From: Bacillota bacterium
GTDB taxonomy: Bacteria > Bacillota > Clostridia > Christensenellales > SZUA-584
Direction of reading: 5' to 3'
Assembly (NCBI GenBank): GCA_023460085.1
Contig: JAEWRI010000023.1
Location: forward strand, 248,001 to 312,000
Length of the DNA: 64,000 nucleotides
In this document: in pieces, positions 47,601-56,476 of the stretch
Numbering within the stretch: position 1 is the first letter of the stretch
Layout of the letters: each line of letters begins with the position of its first letter
The notes under the pieces: generated by a model
Told to the model about the DNA's origin: nothing
The model's database searches: none
What the model saw: only the letters and a program-made list of their open reading frames with translations
Position numbers and translations under genes: made by a program

Positions 47601-48845
47601 TCAGTGCTGTGCGGGATTGTTGACGGCACCGAGGAAAGCAATGGTACCGTCCTCCAGGGAATAGATGGCGAATACGAACGGCCTGTCGGCATAGAACGTT
47701 GCAGGAGACATCGGCATGGCTCCGTTTTCAATCCCGACCTCCGTCGCCGCACCCGCTTCCGCGCCGAGCTCATCCACGCGGATATAGCACTTGTGCAGCA
47801 CCTCGTTGATGAAGAGGGAGTTCGCCTCCTCCGTCATGCGGGAAAAATCCGCCGCGTTCGAATCAAAGGCGGCGCTCATGCCCATGTTCACCAGCGTATC
47901 CTTGAGCGAAGCGGATGCCATGAAGTCGAACTTGGGCAGCCTGATCGATACCTGCTGCTCGTCCAGCCCCGAAAGCGCCGCTGCAAAGCTGTCTCCGTCC
48001 AGCATCGGAAGCATATCGGCAATGCCGGTGCCTTCGGCGGGCAGCAGCAGCGCCATCGCGTACCGGCCGCCGCTGCTCTCGCTCTTGAACTGCAGCGATA
48101 TCATCGTGAACAGGTCGTTGCCGTAGTAGGGTACCGACCAATCGCTGTTCATGAACGACACGGACACCGTGCCGGAGGGCGCGGCAAAATCGCCGTCGTG
48201 AGTGTTGTCCGCTTCGAAAGGCAGCACCCAGTCGCCCAGATAGTAAAGCGCGTTGCAGAGTATCAGCTCCGTGTCCCCGCTCGGCTCCTCCGCCAGCAGT
48301 TGCGGTATCGTTTTATGCGTCTTGCTGCTGACCCAGGCGTTGATGTCGTCCTTCGCGCCCGGAATATTGAGTTCGTACGCATCGGCCATAAAATCGCCGG
48401 TGCAGGTGTCGATAAACTCCTGACGATAAGTGAAATTGTCGCCCAGCCAGACGGAATTGGCCGCTTCCATACCGCTCGTGTTGGCACGCCACATCAGCTG
48501 GCGGCACGCTTCGATGATTTCCTCATCGGAAAGCGCGGAGAGGCCCAGCGTATCCTTCATCTGCTCCGCCGTGTCGCCCGCAGCGCCCGCACGCGTCATC
48601 GCCAGCGCCAGCTCCAAACTCACCGGAGAAAGCGCGAGATTCACATCCGTACCGTACAGCTTGCCCGCGATGCCGAAACCAAAGTCGTTGACGCCGCGCG
48701 AAAAATTATCCCCGAGAGATTCGATGGGCTGCAGCGTAATCTCGGCCTTGTAGCCCATTGCCTGAATCCCGTCTCTGGATGCCGAACCCGCGCAGCCCGC
48801 CAGCACCAGCGCAGCCGCCAGCACCGCCAGCAAAAGCTTTTTCAT
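47601..48845 (-). CDS. Serpin (serine protease inhibitor) lipoprotein 1
   Basis: 414 residues. Lipoprotein signal KKLLLAVLAAALVLAGC, then a full serpin fold: LALSPVSLELALAMTRAGA, NALYYLGDWVLPFEADNT, NEVLHKCYIRVDELGAEAG and the C-terminal DRPFVFAIYSLEDGTIAFLGAV. Serpins trap proteases by a bait loop. The hinge is GAEAGAATEV, less Ala-rich than ideal, and the bait segment (about GIENGAMPMSPATFY) has no Arg or Lys, suggesting an elastase-like target if it is inhibitory. Anchored outside the cell, it may resist host or competitor proteases. Confidence 0.9.
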   Translation of the reverse strand: MKKLLLAVLAAALVLAGCAGSASRDGIQAMGYKAEITLQPIESLGDNFSRGVNDFGFGIAGKLYGTDVNLALSPVSLELALAMTRAGAAGDTAEQMKDTLGLSALSDEEIIEACRQLMWRANTSGMEAANSVWLGDNFTYRQEFIDTCTGDFMADAYELNIPGAKDDINAWVSSKTHKTIPQLLAEEPSGDTELILCNALYYLGDWVLPFEADNTHDGDFAAPSGTVSVSFMNSDWSVPYYGNDLFTMISLQFKSESSGGRYAMALLLPAEGTGIADMLPMLDGDSFAAALSGLDEQQVSIRLPKFDFMASASLKDTLVNMGMSAAFDSNAADFSRMTEEANSLFINEVLHKCYIRVDELGAEAGAATEVGIENGAMPMSPATFYADRPFVFAIYSLEDGTIAFLGAVNNPAQH

Positions 48846-48857
48846 CCCAACCTCCCG

Positions 48858-50120
48858 TCAGCCCTGAGAAACATCGTTCACCGCGCCCAGAAACGCGATG
48901 GCGCCGTCCTCAAGGGAATAAATTGCAAATACAAAGGGCCTGTCGGCCTTGAATTCCACCGCGTTGTCCGGCAGCATGATGGCGGTTTCGCGCATCTCCA
49001 CCACCGTAACGGCGGCGGCTTCCGCGCCCAGCTCATCCACCTTCACAAAGCATTTGTGCAGCACGTCGTCGATGCACAGCCCGGTCTGCTCCGCTGTCAT
49101 CGCGGTAAAGTCCGCGCCGTCGGAAAAGGCCAGCTCCATACCCGCGTCCATCAGCATATCCCGGAGCGAAGAAAAGTACGAAAACTCAAACTTGGGCAGG
49201 CTGACGATGGCGTTGCGTGTTTCCGCGCCGGAGAGCGCCTGCGCAAACTGTTCTGCGGACATCGAAGCAAGCAGCGCATCCACAGAGCTGTCCTCGTCGG
49301 GCAGCAGGAATGCCATCGCATACTGACCGCCGCCTTCTTCTCCCTTGAAACCGAGTGTGATCATGGAAAAGCCGTCACCGTCATAAAAAGGAAGGGCGCG
49401 CGTGCTGTGCATGAAAGGCGCGGTTACGCTGCCGCCCGCCGCCGATTGAAATTCCTCGTCATAAGTTTCGTCCGCTGTGAAGGGTTCCTCCCAGTCGCCC
49501 AGGAAATAGAGCGCGTTGGCAAGCACCATCCGGATGCCGGGATCCAGCTCCTGCTCGATGATATCATTGATGCGGCCTTTCGTTTTCTCGCTGGCCCAGG
49601 CGTTGATAGCGTCCATCGCGCCCGGAATCTGCAGCGCATACGCATCCGCCATGAAATCATCCGTGCAGCTCGCCGCGAACTCGTCGCTGAGTGTAAGGCC
49701 CTGCCCCACCCAGAGCGCGTTGGCGGCTTCCATACCGCCGGTGTTGGCACGCCACATCAGCGCGCGGCAGGCGTCCGCAATCTGCTGGTCGGACAGCCCG
49801 GAAAGCTTGAGCGCCGCGGCCATATCCTCCTTGGTCTGCCCCACCGCGCCCGCGCGCGTCATCGCGAGCGCCAGCTCAATGCTCACGGGCGAGAGTGCGA
49901 GATTATCGCTGCCGTACAGATACGCCGCGGCGGAAAATCCGAAATCGTTGATTCCATTCACGAAGTCTGAATTCAGCGGGCCTACGGGCTGCGCCACGAG
50001 CTCCGCTTTATAACTCATGCCCTTAACGCCAGAATCGCCGCCGGAAAGACTGGGCGCGCTCTGCGCCGTGCATCCGGCGAGCACACCCAGCGCCAATATC
50101 GCAAGCAGAACCTTTTTCAT
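48858..50120 (-). CDS. Serpin lipoprotein 2
   Basis: 420 residues, 12 bases upstream of the first serpin. Signal KKVLLAILALGVLAGC; serpin motifs LALSPVSIELALAMTRAGAVG, NALYFLGDWEEPFTADETYD, DDVLHKCFVKVDELGAEAAAV and DRPFVFAIYSLEDGAIAFLGAV. The hinge GAEAAAVTVV is closer to the inhibitory consensus, and the bait region VEMRETAIMLPDNAVE differs strongly from serpin 1 while the frames around it are nearly the same. Start at ATG 50120 is supported by GGAG; ATG 50132 is possible. Confidence 0.9.
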   Translation of the reverse strand: MKKVLLAILALGVLAGCTAQSAPSLSGGDSGVKGMSYKAELVAQPVGPLNSDFVNGINDFGFSAAAYLYGSDNLALSPVSIELALAMTRAGAVGQTKEDMAAALKLSGLSDQQIADACRALMWRANTGGMEAANALWVGQGLTLSDEFAASCTDDFMADAYALQIPGAMDAINAWASEKTKGRINDIIEQELDPGIRMVLANALYFLGDWEEPFTADETYDEEFQSAAGGSVTAPFMHSTRALPFYDGDGFSMITLGFKGEEGGGQYAMAFLLPDEDSSVDALLASMSAEQFAQALSGAETRNAIVSLPKFEFSYFSSLRDMLMDAGMELAFSDGADFTAMTAEQTGLCIDDVLHKCFVKVDELGAEAAAVTVVEMRETAIMLPDNAVEFKADRPFVFAIYSLEDGAIAFLGAVNDVSQG

Positions 50121-50217
50121 ACCGCACTCCAAAACTCATTTTATCTTTAGGACGCAGCGGCAGATTAAAAAGTTCCCCGGGCATTGCGCCGCTTTTTTTA
50201 TCCCCCCTGCATCTCTC

Positions 50218-50246
50218 TTTACAAAGCCGCGTATTGTTTGTAATAT
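50218..50246 (+). promoter_or_regulatory. Promoter of the patatin-like gene
   Basis: TTTACA (50218-50223), 17 bases, TAATAT (50241-50246). Confidence 0.6.
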
Positions 50247-50278
50247 ATGGTCGGAAATGCATCACGGCAGGAGGAAAT

Positions 50279-51073
50279 ATGAAAGTCGGACGTACGAAAA
50301 GCGGGATTGCATTCGGCGGTGGCGGCACGCGCGGCTTTGCGCACATCGGCGCGATCCGCGTCTTTCAGGAGAACCATATCGACTTTGACTATGTGGCGGG
50401 CAACTCTGCCGGGGCCATCGCGGGCGCGCTGTTCGCGGCAGGCGTACCCTGGCAGGAGCTTTACGACTTTGCGCATAACATCCGTGACAGAAACGTAATT
50501 CCGAAAAAGCCCATATTTTCCTATATGAGCAGCGAGATCATTGAACAGCTGGCGGACTGCTTTCTGAAGGACAAAACCTTCAGCGAGCTCAAAAAGCCTT
50601 TCTGCGCCGTTGCGGTGGATCTGGAGCGCGGTACGCTGGAAACGCTGTCGCGCGGAAATGTTTCCAAGGCGCTCTCGGCAAGCTGCGCCGTGCCGGGCGT
50701 ATTTCAGCCGGTACGCATCGGGAAGCGGACTTATATCGACGGCGGCACGCTGCGCAGCATCCCCACCGAGACCGTCCGCGCGATGGGTGCCGAGAGGGTG
50801 GTGGGGATCAACCTCAACGCGGAACGCGGACGCGGCACGCAAAGCCTGAAACGGCTGGATGTGTTTCTCGCGGCGTACAATATGAGCGTCAATGTCAACA
50901 GTCAAATCTGTGCGCAGTATGCGGATATCATGCTGTCGCCCGCGCTGGATCCATACCGCAGGCACCAGATTAAGAGCATCGAAAGCATGATCCGCATCGG
51001 TGAAGAGGAAGCGCGCGCGCACCTTCATGAGATAAAAGCGATATTAAATGGTTCAGACCCGGCGCTTGCTTAA
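50279..51073 (+). CDS. Patatin-like phospholipase
   Basis: 264 residues: oxyanion segment AFGGGGTRGFAHIGAIRVF, nucleophile YVAGNSAGAIAGALFA (GxSxG) and the dyad Asp in RTYIDGGTLRSIP. No signal peptide, so cytosolic or delivered by an unusual route. Members are acyl hydrolases acting on membrane lipids (RssA/YchK-like in bacteria). CAGGAGG precedes ATG 50279. Confidence 0.9.
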   Translation: MKVGRTKSGIAFGGGGTRGFAHIGAIRVFQENHIDFDYVAGNSAGAIAGALFAAGVPWQELYDFAHNIRDRNVIPKKPIFSYMSSEIIEQLADCFLKDKTFSELKKPFCAVAVDLERGTLETLSRGNVSKALSASCAVPGVFQPVRIGKRTYIDGGTLRSIPTETVRAMGAERVVGINLNAERGRGTQSLKRLDVFLAAYNMSVNVNSQICAQYADIMLSPALDPYRRHQIKSIESMIRIGEEEARAHLHEIKAILNGSDPALA

Positions 51074-51117
51074 CTGGGCTATCCTTTGTTGCGCTTGCAT
51101 AAGCCTCATGACGCACC

Positions 51118-51154
51118 AACGCCGCACTCACAATCGAGAATGCGGCGTTGTTTT
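51118..51154 (+). terminator. Intrinsic terminator after the patatin-like gene
   Basis: AACGCCGCA-N14-TGCGGCGTT followed by GTTTTC. Confidence 0.7.
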
Positions 51155-51188
51155 CTGCCTCCGGAGAGCGTTTGGTTGGTTTTTCAGA

Positions 51189-51683
51189 TCACGCTTCATC
51201 CATCATGTGATAATAGACCACACTGACAGCCGGAAGATCGCGAAATGTGGTCATCATAACTGATAATTTCCATCCTTTTTCTTCCCAGCCGATATACTCC
51301 GTACCCGATTCGAGCGTTCCCTGACTGCCCTCACCAAACTCTGAGGTCAATTGCTCCAGCACTTTTTGATAAAACTGTTCTCTGTCCGATTCTTCTTCAA
51401 AGGCCTTACGAATAGCAACATTCACATCCATATCGGTAACACTGATGGCTCCGGACCAATTGTTGCCCCAAACCTCAATGCTGTCGAAAACAAAATTATC
51501 AGCTATCTCCAGGCTTTTTTGTTCATACTGATATCCGCTTAATATTTTCTTAACCCCATTTGCATCAGATACATCATCAAATGTCCCGAAGAATTCGTCA
51601 AATGTTTGCCATTTCGATGCACATCCGGCGAGTATCCCCATCACCATAAAAACAACCAGTAGCAACAGAATAAGCCGCTTCAT
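51189..51683 (-). CDS. Small lipoprotein, 164 residues
   Basis: Signal KRLILLLLVVFMVMGILAGC with lipobox LAGC, then a soluble domain FDEFFGTFDDVSDANGVKKIL, YQYEQKSLEIADNFVFDSIEV, AVSVVYYHMMDEA that I do not recognise. ATG 51683 follows AGGAGG. Monocistronic and convergent with the patatin-like gene. Confidence 0.7.
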   Translation of the reverse strand: MKRLILLLLVVFMVMGILAGCASKWQTFDEFFGTFDDVSDANGVKKILSGYQYEQKSLEIADNFVFDSIEVWGNNWSGAISVTDMDVNVAIRKAFEEESDREQFYQKVLEQLTSEFGEGSQGTLESGTEYIGWEEKGWKLSVMMTTFRDLPAVSVVYYHMMDEA

Positions 51684-51793
51684 ATGCTGTCCTCCTATAT
51701 TTTCCGCCATTATACCGCTATTTCAAATGCATTTCCATATGTATGTCATCAAGTTTTTTAACTGCGGCATGAAACCATAGTTTAATATAAGGG

Positions 51794-51822
51794 TTGCGCA
51801 CTTCCTGCGAATGATGTAATAT
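51794..51822 (+). promoter_or_regulatory. Promoter of the symporter gene
   Basis: TTGCGC (51794-51799), 17 bases, TAATAT (51817-51822), leaving a leader of about 65 bases with a small TGCTT/AAGCA hairpin. Confidence 0.5.
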
Positions 51823-51893
51823 CTTGCTTGTAGAAAAGCAGTACGGTAGGTTTTTTTAATTTTCACTTTTTGTAGTACGGAAGGAAGGTAGTT

Positions 51894-53441
51894 ATGGCTG
51901 TCCAAATCATCATTCTCTGTATCTATGTTGCCATTCTTTTAACCATTGGTTTCGTTTCACGGCGCAAAGCCCAAACCGTCAACGACTTTTTCCTGGGCGG
52001 GCGCAAAATGGGCGCTTGGATGACGGCGTTTGCGTATGGAACGACGTATTTTTCCGCAGTCATTTTCATGGGGTACGCAGGCAGGTTCGGCTGGAGCATG
52101 GGCGTTTCCGTCACCTGGATCGGCATCGCCAACGCGCTGATTGGCTCTCTGGCGGTATGGAAGCTGATGGCGCGGCCCACGCGTGAAATCACGCAGCGGC
52201 TGGATGCCTCCACCATGCCGGACTTCTTCAAGAAGCGGTACCAGTCGCCTAATATGAAGACCGTTGCGGCACTGCTGATATTCATTTTCCTTGTGCCGTA
52301 TTGCGCCAGCGTGTATCAGGGACTGAGTTTGTTTTTTGAAAGCGTATTTCACATCAGCTACACATGGTGCATGATCGTCATGGCGGTGCTGACGGCAGTC
52401 TATTTACTGGCCGGGGGGTACATCGCCACGGCCATGGCGGATTTCTTTCAGGGCATCGTCATGGTTGCGGGCGTGATCATCATGGTGGCGTTCGTACTGG
52501 GCAGCGATGCCGTTGGGGGGCTTTCCGGCGGACTGGAAAAGCTTTCGCAGGTACCGGAAGTGGGCTCAGCCCTCTCCGCGCCGTTCGGCTCCGCGCAAAA
52601 CGCCGTGGGGCTCATCTCCATCATACTGCTTACCAGCCTCGGCACCTGGGGCATGCCGCAGATGGTACATAAGTTCTATGCCATCCGCGACGCGAAGGCC
52701 ATCAAGCGGGGTACGTTGATCTCCACCCTGTTCGCGCTTGTCATCGGGGGCAGCGCCTACTTTGTGGGCGGCTTCGGCAGGCTGTTCGCGTCGGGATTCT
52801 CGGAAAGCACCACAGCCGCAATTGCCGGTAAGAATCTGGACGTGGTGATGCCCGCGGTTCTGACTCAGGCGCTGCCTCCGTGGCTGCTGGGCTTAATCCT
52901 CGTGCTGCTGCTGGCGGCTTCGATGTCCACGCTTTCTTCGCTCGTGCTCGTATCCTCCTCCTCTATCTCCATGGATTTGATAAAGGGATCCATCAAACCG
53001 GCCATGAGTGAAAAAGGAACCATGACCTGGATGCGGTCGCTGTGCGCGCTGTTTGTGCTGCTGTCCCTGTTACTGGCGCTGTTTAAAATCGACGCGATTT
53101 CCACGCTGATGTCGTACTCCTGGGGCGCTCTTTCCGGGTGCTTCCTCGCTCCGTTCCTGCTGGGTGTCCGCTGGAAGGGCATGACCCGGGCGGGCGGATG
53201 GGCCGGCATTATCACAGGTCTTGGGGTCGTCGTACCGCTGATGATACTCAATGCGACAGGCGGCATACTGCCGGCGTGGATGAGCCCGTTGGCCATCGGT
53301 TCCATGGCAATGCTGATATCCCTCATCGTAACGCCCATCGTCAGCCTGATGACGCGCAAGTTCGAACCGGCGCACATCGCCGCGGTGTTCGGAGAAGCGT
53401 CGATCTCCGCAGAAGCGGGCGGCGAAGCAGCGGGAGCCTGA
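51894..53441 (+). CDS. Sodium:solute symporter (SSS family)
   Basis: 515 residues, about 13 membrane helices. Family marks: TIGFVSRRKAQTVNDFFLGGRKMG near the N-terminus, AYGTTYFSAVIFMGYAG, LLAGGYIATAMADFFQG and the helix LLLAASMSTLSSLVLVSSSS with the Na+-site Ser residues. It resembles the PutP/YcgO side of the family, but the substrate cannot be told from sequence or context because no catabolic gene is adjacent. GGAAGG precedes the ATG. Confidence 0.88.
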   Translation: MAVQIIILCIYVAILLTIGFVSRRKAQTVNDFFLGGRKMGAWMTAFAYGTTYFSAVIFMGYAGRFGWSMGVSVTWIGIANALIGSLAVWKLMARPTREITQRLDASTMPDFFKKRYQSPNMKTVAALLIFIFLVPYCASVYQGLSLFFESVFHISYTWCMIVMAVLTAVYLLAGGYIATAMADFFQGIVMVAGVIIMVAFVLGSDAVGGLSGGLEKLSQVPEVGSALSAPFGSAQNAVGLISIILLTSLGTWGMPQMVHKFYAIRDAKAIKRGTLISTLFALVIGGSAYFVGGFGRLFASGFSESTTAAIAGKNLDVVMPAVLTQALPPWLLGLILVLLLAASMSTLSSLVLVSSSSISMDLIKGSIKPAMSEKGTMTWMRSLCALFVLLSLLLALFKIDAISTLMSYSWGALSGCFLAPFLLGVRWKGMTRAGGWAGIITGLGVVVPLMILNATGGILPAWMSPLAIGSMAMLISLIVTPIVSLMTRKFEPAHIAAVFGEASISAEAGGEAAGA

Positions 53442-53477
53442 ACTCGAAAAAATCAGTGAAGGAAAGCTCATTAAACA

Positions 53478-53507
53478 AGCCCTGTCCAATCATGATTGGA
53501 CAGGGCT
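53478..53507. terminator. Bidirectional terminator
   Basis: AGCCCTGTCCAAT-CATG-ATTGGACAGGGCT, 13-bp perfect stem between two convergent genes. Confidence 0.8.
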
Positions 53508-53545
53508 TTATCACACAGGCTCAACACCGCACTGTTTTTGCACCG

Positions 53546-54745
53546 CTACTGTTTCTGCAGCGCCTCGCATAGAAGCTTGCCCAGCTTTTCAGCCTCTTCC
53601 AGTTCTTTGTCATCGGGGTTAAGCCGCGCGCTGCACGTACCCAGCACCTCCGCGCCGACGGAGCGCAGCCGCTCGCTGAGACCGCGAATGGCTTCGCCGC
53701 TCCATCCAAACGAACCGAATACCGCCGCGGGCTTGCCCTTGACGATATACGTGGATATGGAGGTCAGCACATCCCACACCGGCTTCACGGCGTCCCGGTT
53801 AATGGTGGGCGATCCGACGGCAAACGCATCCGCCGCGTGAATCTTTGCCGCGCATGCGGCGGGGTCAGCCTGCGATACATCCTCCGCCTCTGCCTCAAAA
53901 CCGGCTTCCTTCACCACGGAAACGATGCGTTCGGCCAGTCTGCGCGTATACCCGTAGCACGACACAAAGCCGATATAGACCTTTTTAGGCTGGTTGGCCT
54001 TGAGGATATCGGATGCCCACGTTTCGCAGCGCTGTACGGCCTCCCAAGGCGCGCTGCGCAGCACAGGGCCGTGCGCGGGCGCAATAACGCGGGTGTCGAG
54101 GCCGCGTATCTTATCCACTGCCTGAAGCATGTATTCCTTGAAAGGCGACATAATCGCGTCGAAATAGTACTTCTGGTATTCAGCAATCTCCTCATCCAGC
54201 CGCGTCATGTCATCAAAAACGTTGGCAGCTGAAAAATGGAAACCAAATGCGTCGCCGGAAAACAGCACGGCTTCCTCCGGAACATAGGTGAAGATGGTAT
54301 CGGGCCAATGGAGGTACGGAGCGGAAATGAAGCGAAGCGTCCGGCCTCCCAGACTCACCTCGTCGCCGTCGCCCACGGCGCGGCATTCGAAATCGCGGTT
54401 GGTGATGGTGCGCAGCATGACGCTGGCGGGTTTGGAGCATAACACGACGGCATCAGGCGCAAGTTGAAGCAGCGTTGACAGCGCACCCGAATGATCCGGC
54501 TCGGTATGATTGCAGACAATATAGCGCAGAGAAGCCGGATCGCAAACGTCCCTGATGTTTCGGATGAGCGAATCCGCAAACCCGTCCCGCACGGTGTCCA
54601 CCAGAGCGGTCCCCTCCGCGCCCCGCACGAGGTAGCTGTTGTACGACGTGCCGTCCGGAGTATGCATCAATACGTCAAAAATGCGCAGGTCGGGGTGTTG
54701 TGCCCCGACCCAATAAATGTCCTTTGTAATTTCTACAGCCGACAT
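53546..54745 (-). CDS. fprA: Flavodiiron protein (FprA family)
   Basis: 399 residues: an N-terminal metallo-beta-lactamase-like diiron domain (VCNHTEPDHSGALSTLL with HxExDH, GDAFGFHF, APAHGPVLR) and a C-terminal flavodoxin domain binding FMN (VSCYGYTRRLAERIV, VGSPTINRDAVKPVW, GSFGWSGEAIRGL). It reduces O2 to water or NO to N2O with electrons from rubredoxin, which is encoded just upstream. Ribosome site GGAGGG. Confidence 0.96.
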   Translation of the reverse strand: MSAVEITKDIYWVGAQHPDLRIFDVLMHTPDGTSYNSYLVRGAEGTALVDTVRDGFADSLIRNIRDVCDPASLRYIVCNHTEPDHSGALSTLLQLAPDAVVLCSKPASVMLRTITNRDFECRAVGDGDEVSLGGRTLRFISAPYLHWPDTIFTYVPEEAVLFSGDAFGFHFSAANVFDDMTRLDEEIAEYQKYYFDAIMSPFKEYMLQAVDKIRGLDTRVIAPAHGPVLRSAPWEAVQRCETWASDILKANQPKKVYIGFVSCYGYTRRLAERIVSVVKEAGFEAEAEDVSQADPAACAAKIHAADAFAVGSPTINRDAVKPVWDVLTSISTYIVKGKPAAVFGSFGWSGEAIRGLSERLRSVGAEVLGTCSARLNPDDKELEEAEKLGKLLCEALQKQ

Positions 54746-54760
54746 GGCGCCCTCCGCGCG

Positions 54761-54919
54761 TCAGATCTCCTCAAACATGTCCTTTCCCGCACCGCAGACT
54801 GGACAAACCCAATCTTCAGGCAGGTCGCCAAACGCGGTGCCCGGCGCTACACCATTATCCGGATCACCGACTTCGGGGTCGTAGACATAGCCGCATACCG
54901 AGCATTCATACTGTGCCAT
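54761..54919 (-). CDS. Rubredoxin
   Basis: 52 residues: [20 protein letters not shown], then [20 protein letters not shown], with the two CxxCG loops that bind one iron. Electron donor to the flavodiiron protein encoded 15 bases downstream. GAGGG lies eight bases before the ATG. Confidence 0.97.
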   Translation of the reverse strand: MAQYECSVCGYVYDPEVGDPDNGVAPGTAFGDLPEDWVCPVCGAGKDMFEEI

Positions 54920-54941
54920 AAACAATCCCTCACATTCTTTA

Positions 54942-55145
54942 TTATTTATCCTGGAAAAACTCGTTCAGCTTGCCCACCAGCTCGTCAGCGTCGATGCCGT
55001 GCACTTCGCACGCTTCCTGAATGCTTTCTCCGGAGGACGCAGGGCAGCCGATGCAATGCATACCCGCATCGAGGAGTATGCCCGCGCATTCCGCATCCAT
55101 CATCAGCAACTCGGCGATCGTCATGTCTTTCGTAATTTTTGCCAT
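54942..55145 (-). CDS. DUF1858 small protein
   Basis: 67 residues: [41 protein letters not shown], the DUF1858 pattern with HCxGC, suggestive of metal or Fe-S/NO chemistry as in ScdA-N/RIC-like proteins. In the same leftward unit as rubredoxin and the flavodiiron protein, so likely part of the oxygen/NO stress response. AAGGGG lies before the ATG. Confidence 0.88.
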   Translation of the reverse strand: MAKITKDMTIAELLMMDAECAGILLDAGMHCIGCPASSGESIQEACEVHGIDADELVGKLNEFFQDK

Positions 55146-55174
55146 ACAAAATACCCCTTCTTATTGGTTGGCGG

Positions 55175-55549
55175 TCAGGTGATGCGAATCATCCTGTTTC
55201 CGCATTTGGAACACTTGATGGACACCTTGCCCTTGCCGCGCGGCACACGCAGCTTTTGCCGGCACTGCGGACAACGAAATACCTTGTAATACTTTCGCTG
55301 CTTCGCACTTGTCTTTGTTTTATAATACCACGTTTTTACCCGATTAACCAGATTCAGAAACGCAAGATTTTCCTTCCGGCGCTTTTCAATGTTTCGGGAA
55401 AACATACGCCACATCGCAAACACCAGCAGCGCCGTGGTAATGGTCCAGATATAAGCCCATGGTATGATGCTTAAAAATGCCGCCAGTATCACCACCAACA
55501 GCGACAGCTGATCCGGGCCGTTTCTCCCTATAAACCACCTGCGAAACAT
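55175..55549 (-). CDS. Membrane protein with C-terminal zinc ribbon
   Basis: 124 residues: two close hydrophobic segments (LSLLVVILAAFLSIIPWAYI and TTALLVFAMWRMF), a basic helix, then a zinc-ribbon-like end FRCPQCRQKLRVPRGKGKVS, KCSKCGNRM. The zinc part is cytosolic. Family occurs widely in Clostridia with no known function. AGGAAGAGGAG precedes the ATG; same leftward run as its neighbours. Confidence 0.75.
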   Translation of the reverse strand: MFRRWFIGRNGPDQLSLLVVILAAFLSIIPWAYIWTITTALLVFAMWRMFSRNIEKRRKENLAFLNLVNRVKTWYYKTKTSAKQRKYYKVFRCPQCRQKLRVPRGKGKVSIKCSKCGNRMIRIT

Positions 55550-55580
55550 AACTCCTCTTCCTTTTGGCCTGCTCCCACGC

Positions 55581-56270
55581 TTACACGCCGTATGTGACGA
55601 TAAGCTCCGGTCTCCTGACCTCTTTCATATATTCAACAAAGTCCCTTCCGCAGTCCACACCGTCCGGCAGCATAATGCCGCCCCGGCCAATGTCGCCCCG
55701 CATGTGCACGTCGCTGCCGCCTATCAGCATCACGTCGTGCGAGAAGGCAAAATCCAGCGCGCGCCGGTTGTGGCTGCGGTTGCGCGGCTGCGCGTTGACA
55801 AGCTCAATGCCGTCGAAACGCGAGGGATCATCCGGAGAAAGTCCAAAACGGTACGGGTGCGCCTGAAAAACCAGAAATCCGTGCTGATGCATCAGCGCAT
55901 AAAGCTCCGGCGTAGTGAGCCGGTAAAACGGGCCCTGCTCGATGATAAATTGCTCGTCCAGTCCATAGACGAGGAACTCGTAAGGCGTATCTTCCGGCTG
56001 AACTTCTACGCCCAGAAACACCTGCAGCCCCACTTCGTTGCCGCGTTTTTTAGCGGCACGGTATCCGGCCAGAAATTTCTCGGCCTGCCACTCCCATGAC
56101 AGTCCTGCGTACTCCTGCTTTTCAAACAGCCTGGAGTAGAAGTGATCGGTAATGAAAACCCCGCGGTAATCCGCGGCTTTCAACCCGTCCACCACGTCCA
56201 CCGCACCCAAAATGCCGCACGGACTCGTTTCAGCCGTATGGCAGTGCACCTCGTATTGGAACAGCTTCAT
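55581..56270 (-). CDS. PHP-domain metal-dependent hydrolase
   Basis: 229 residues. PHP motifs: VHCHTAETSPCG (HxH), FITDHFYSR, FLGVEVQPED, VFQAHPYRFG and MLIGGSDVHMRGD (DxH). Relatives are phosphoesterases such as histidinol phosphatase-like and nucleotide-acting enzymes. Substrate not known. AAGGGAG precedes the ATG; first gene of the leftward run that ends with the flavodiiron gene. Confidence 0.86.
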   Translation of the reverse strand: MKLFQYEVHCHTAETSPCGILGAVDVVDGLKAADYRGVFITDHFYSRLFEKQEYAGLSWEWQAEKFLAGYRAAKKRGNEVGLQVFLGVEVQPEDTPYEFLVYGLDEQFIIEQGPFYRLTTPELYALMHQHGFLVFQAHPYRFGLSPDDPSRFDGIELVNAQPRNRSHNRRALDFAFSHDVMLIGGSDVHMRGDIGRGGIMLPDGVDCGRDFVEYMKEVRRPELIVTYGV

Positions 56271-56421
56271 CCTTCGCTCCCTTGTATCATCATACTCGAA
56301 TATTACGGCAAAAACGTGAACGCTCCGGTGTTTTCACAGTTTGTTTACAAAGAAACAGGATACACAATTCGAGTGGTTTTTTCAACATCGTGGCGCGAAA
56401 TAGCGCGTATATCCGCCGGAC

Positions 56422-56450
56422 TGTACAAATGATGGCCCATTTAGTAAAAT
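56422..56450 (+). promoter_or_regulatory. Promoter of the lipid kinase gene
   Basis: TGTACA (56422-56427), 17 bases, TAAAAT (56445-56450), followed by CGGAGGG before the ATG. Confidence 0.5.
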
Positions 56451-56476
56451 GACGGTATTAACACCGGAGGGATGCC

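Noticed and set aside
47604..49970. 788-codon open frame antisense to both serpin genes
   Set aside because: Shadow of two well-supported serpins; composition rich in Arg, His and Gln and internally repeated only because the serpins are duplicates.
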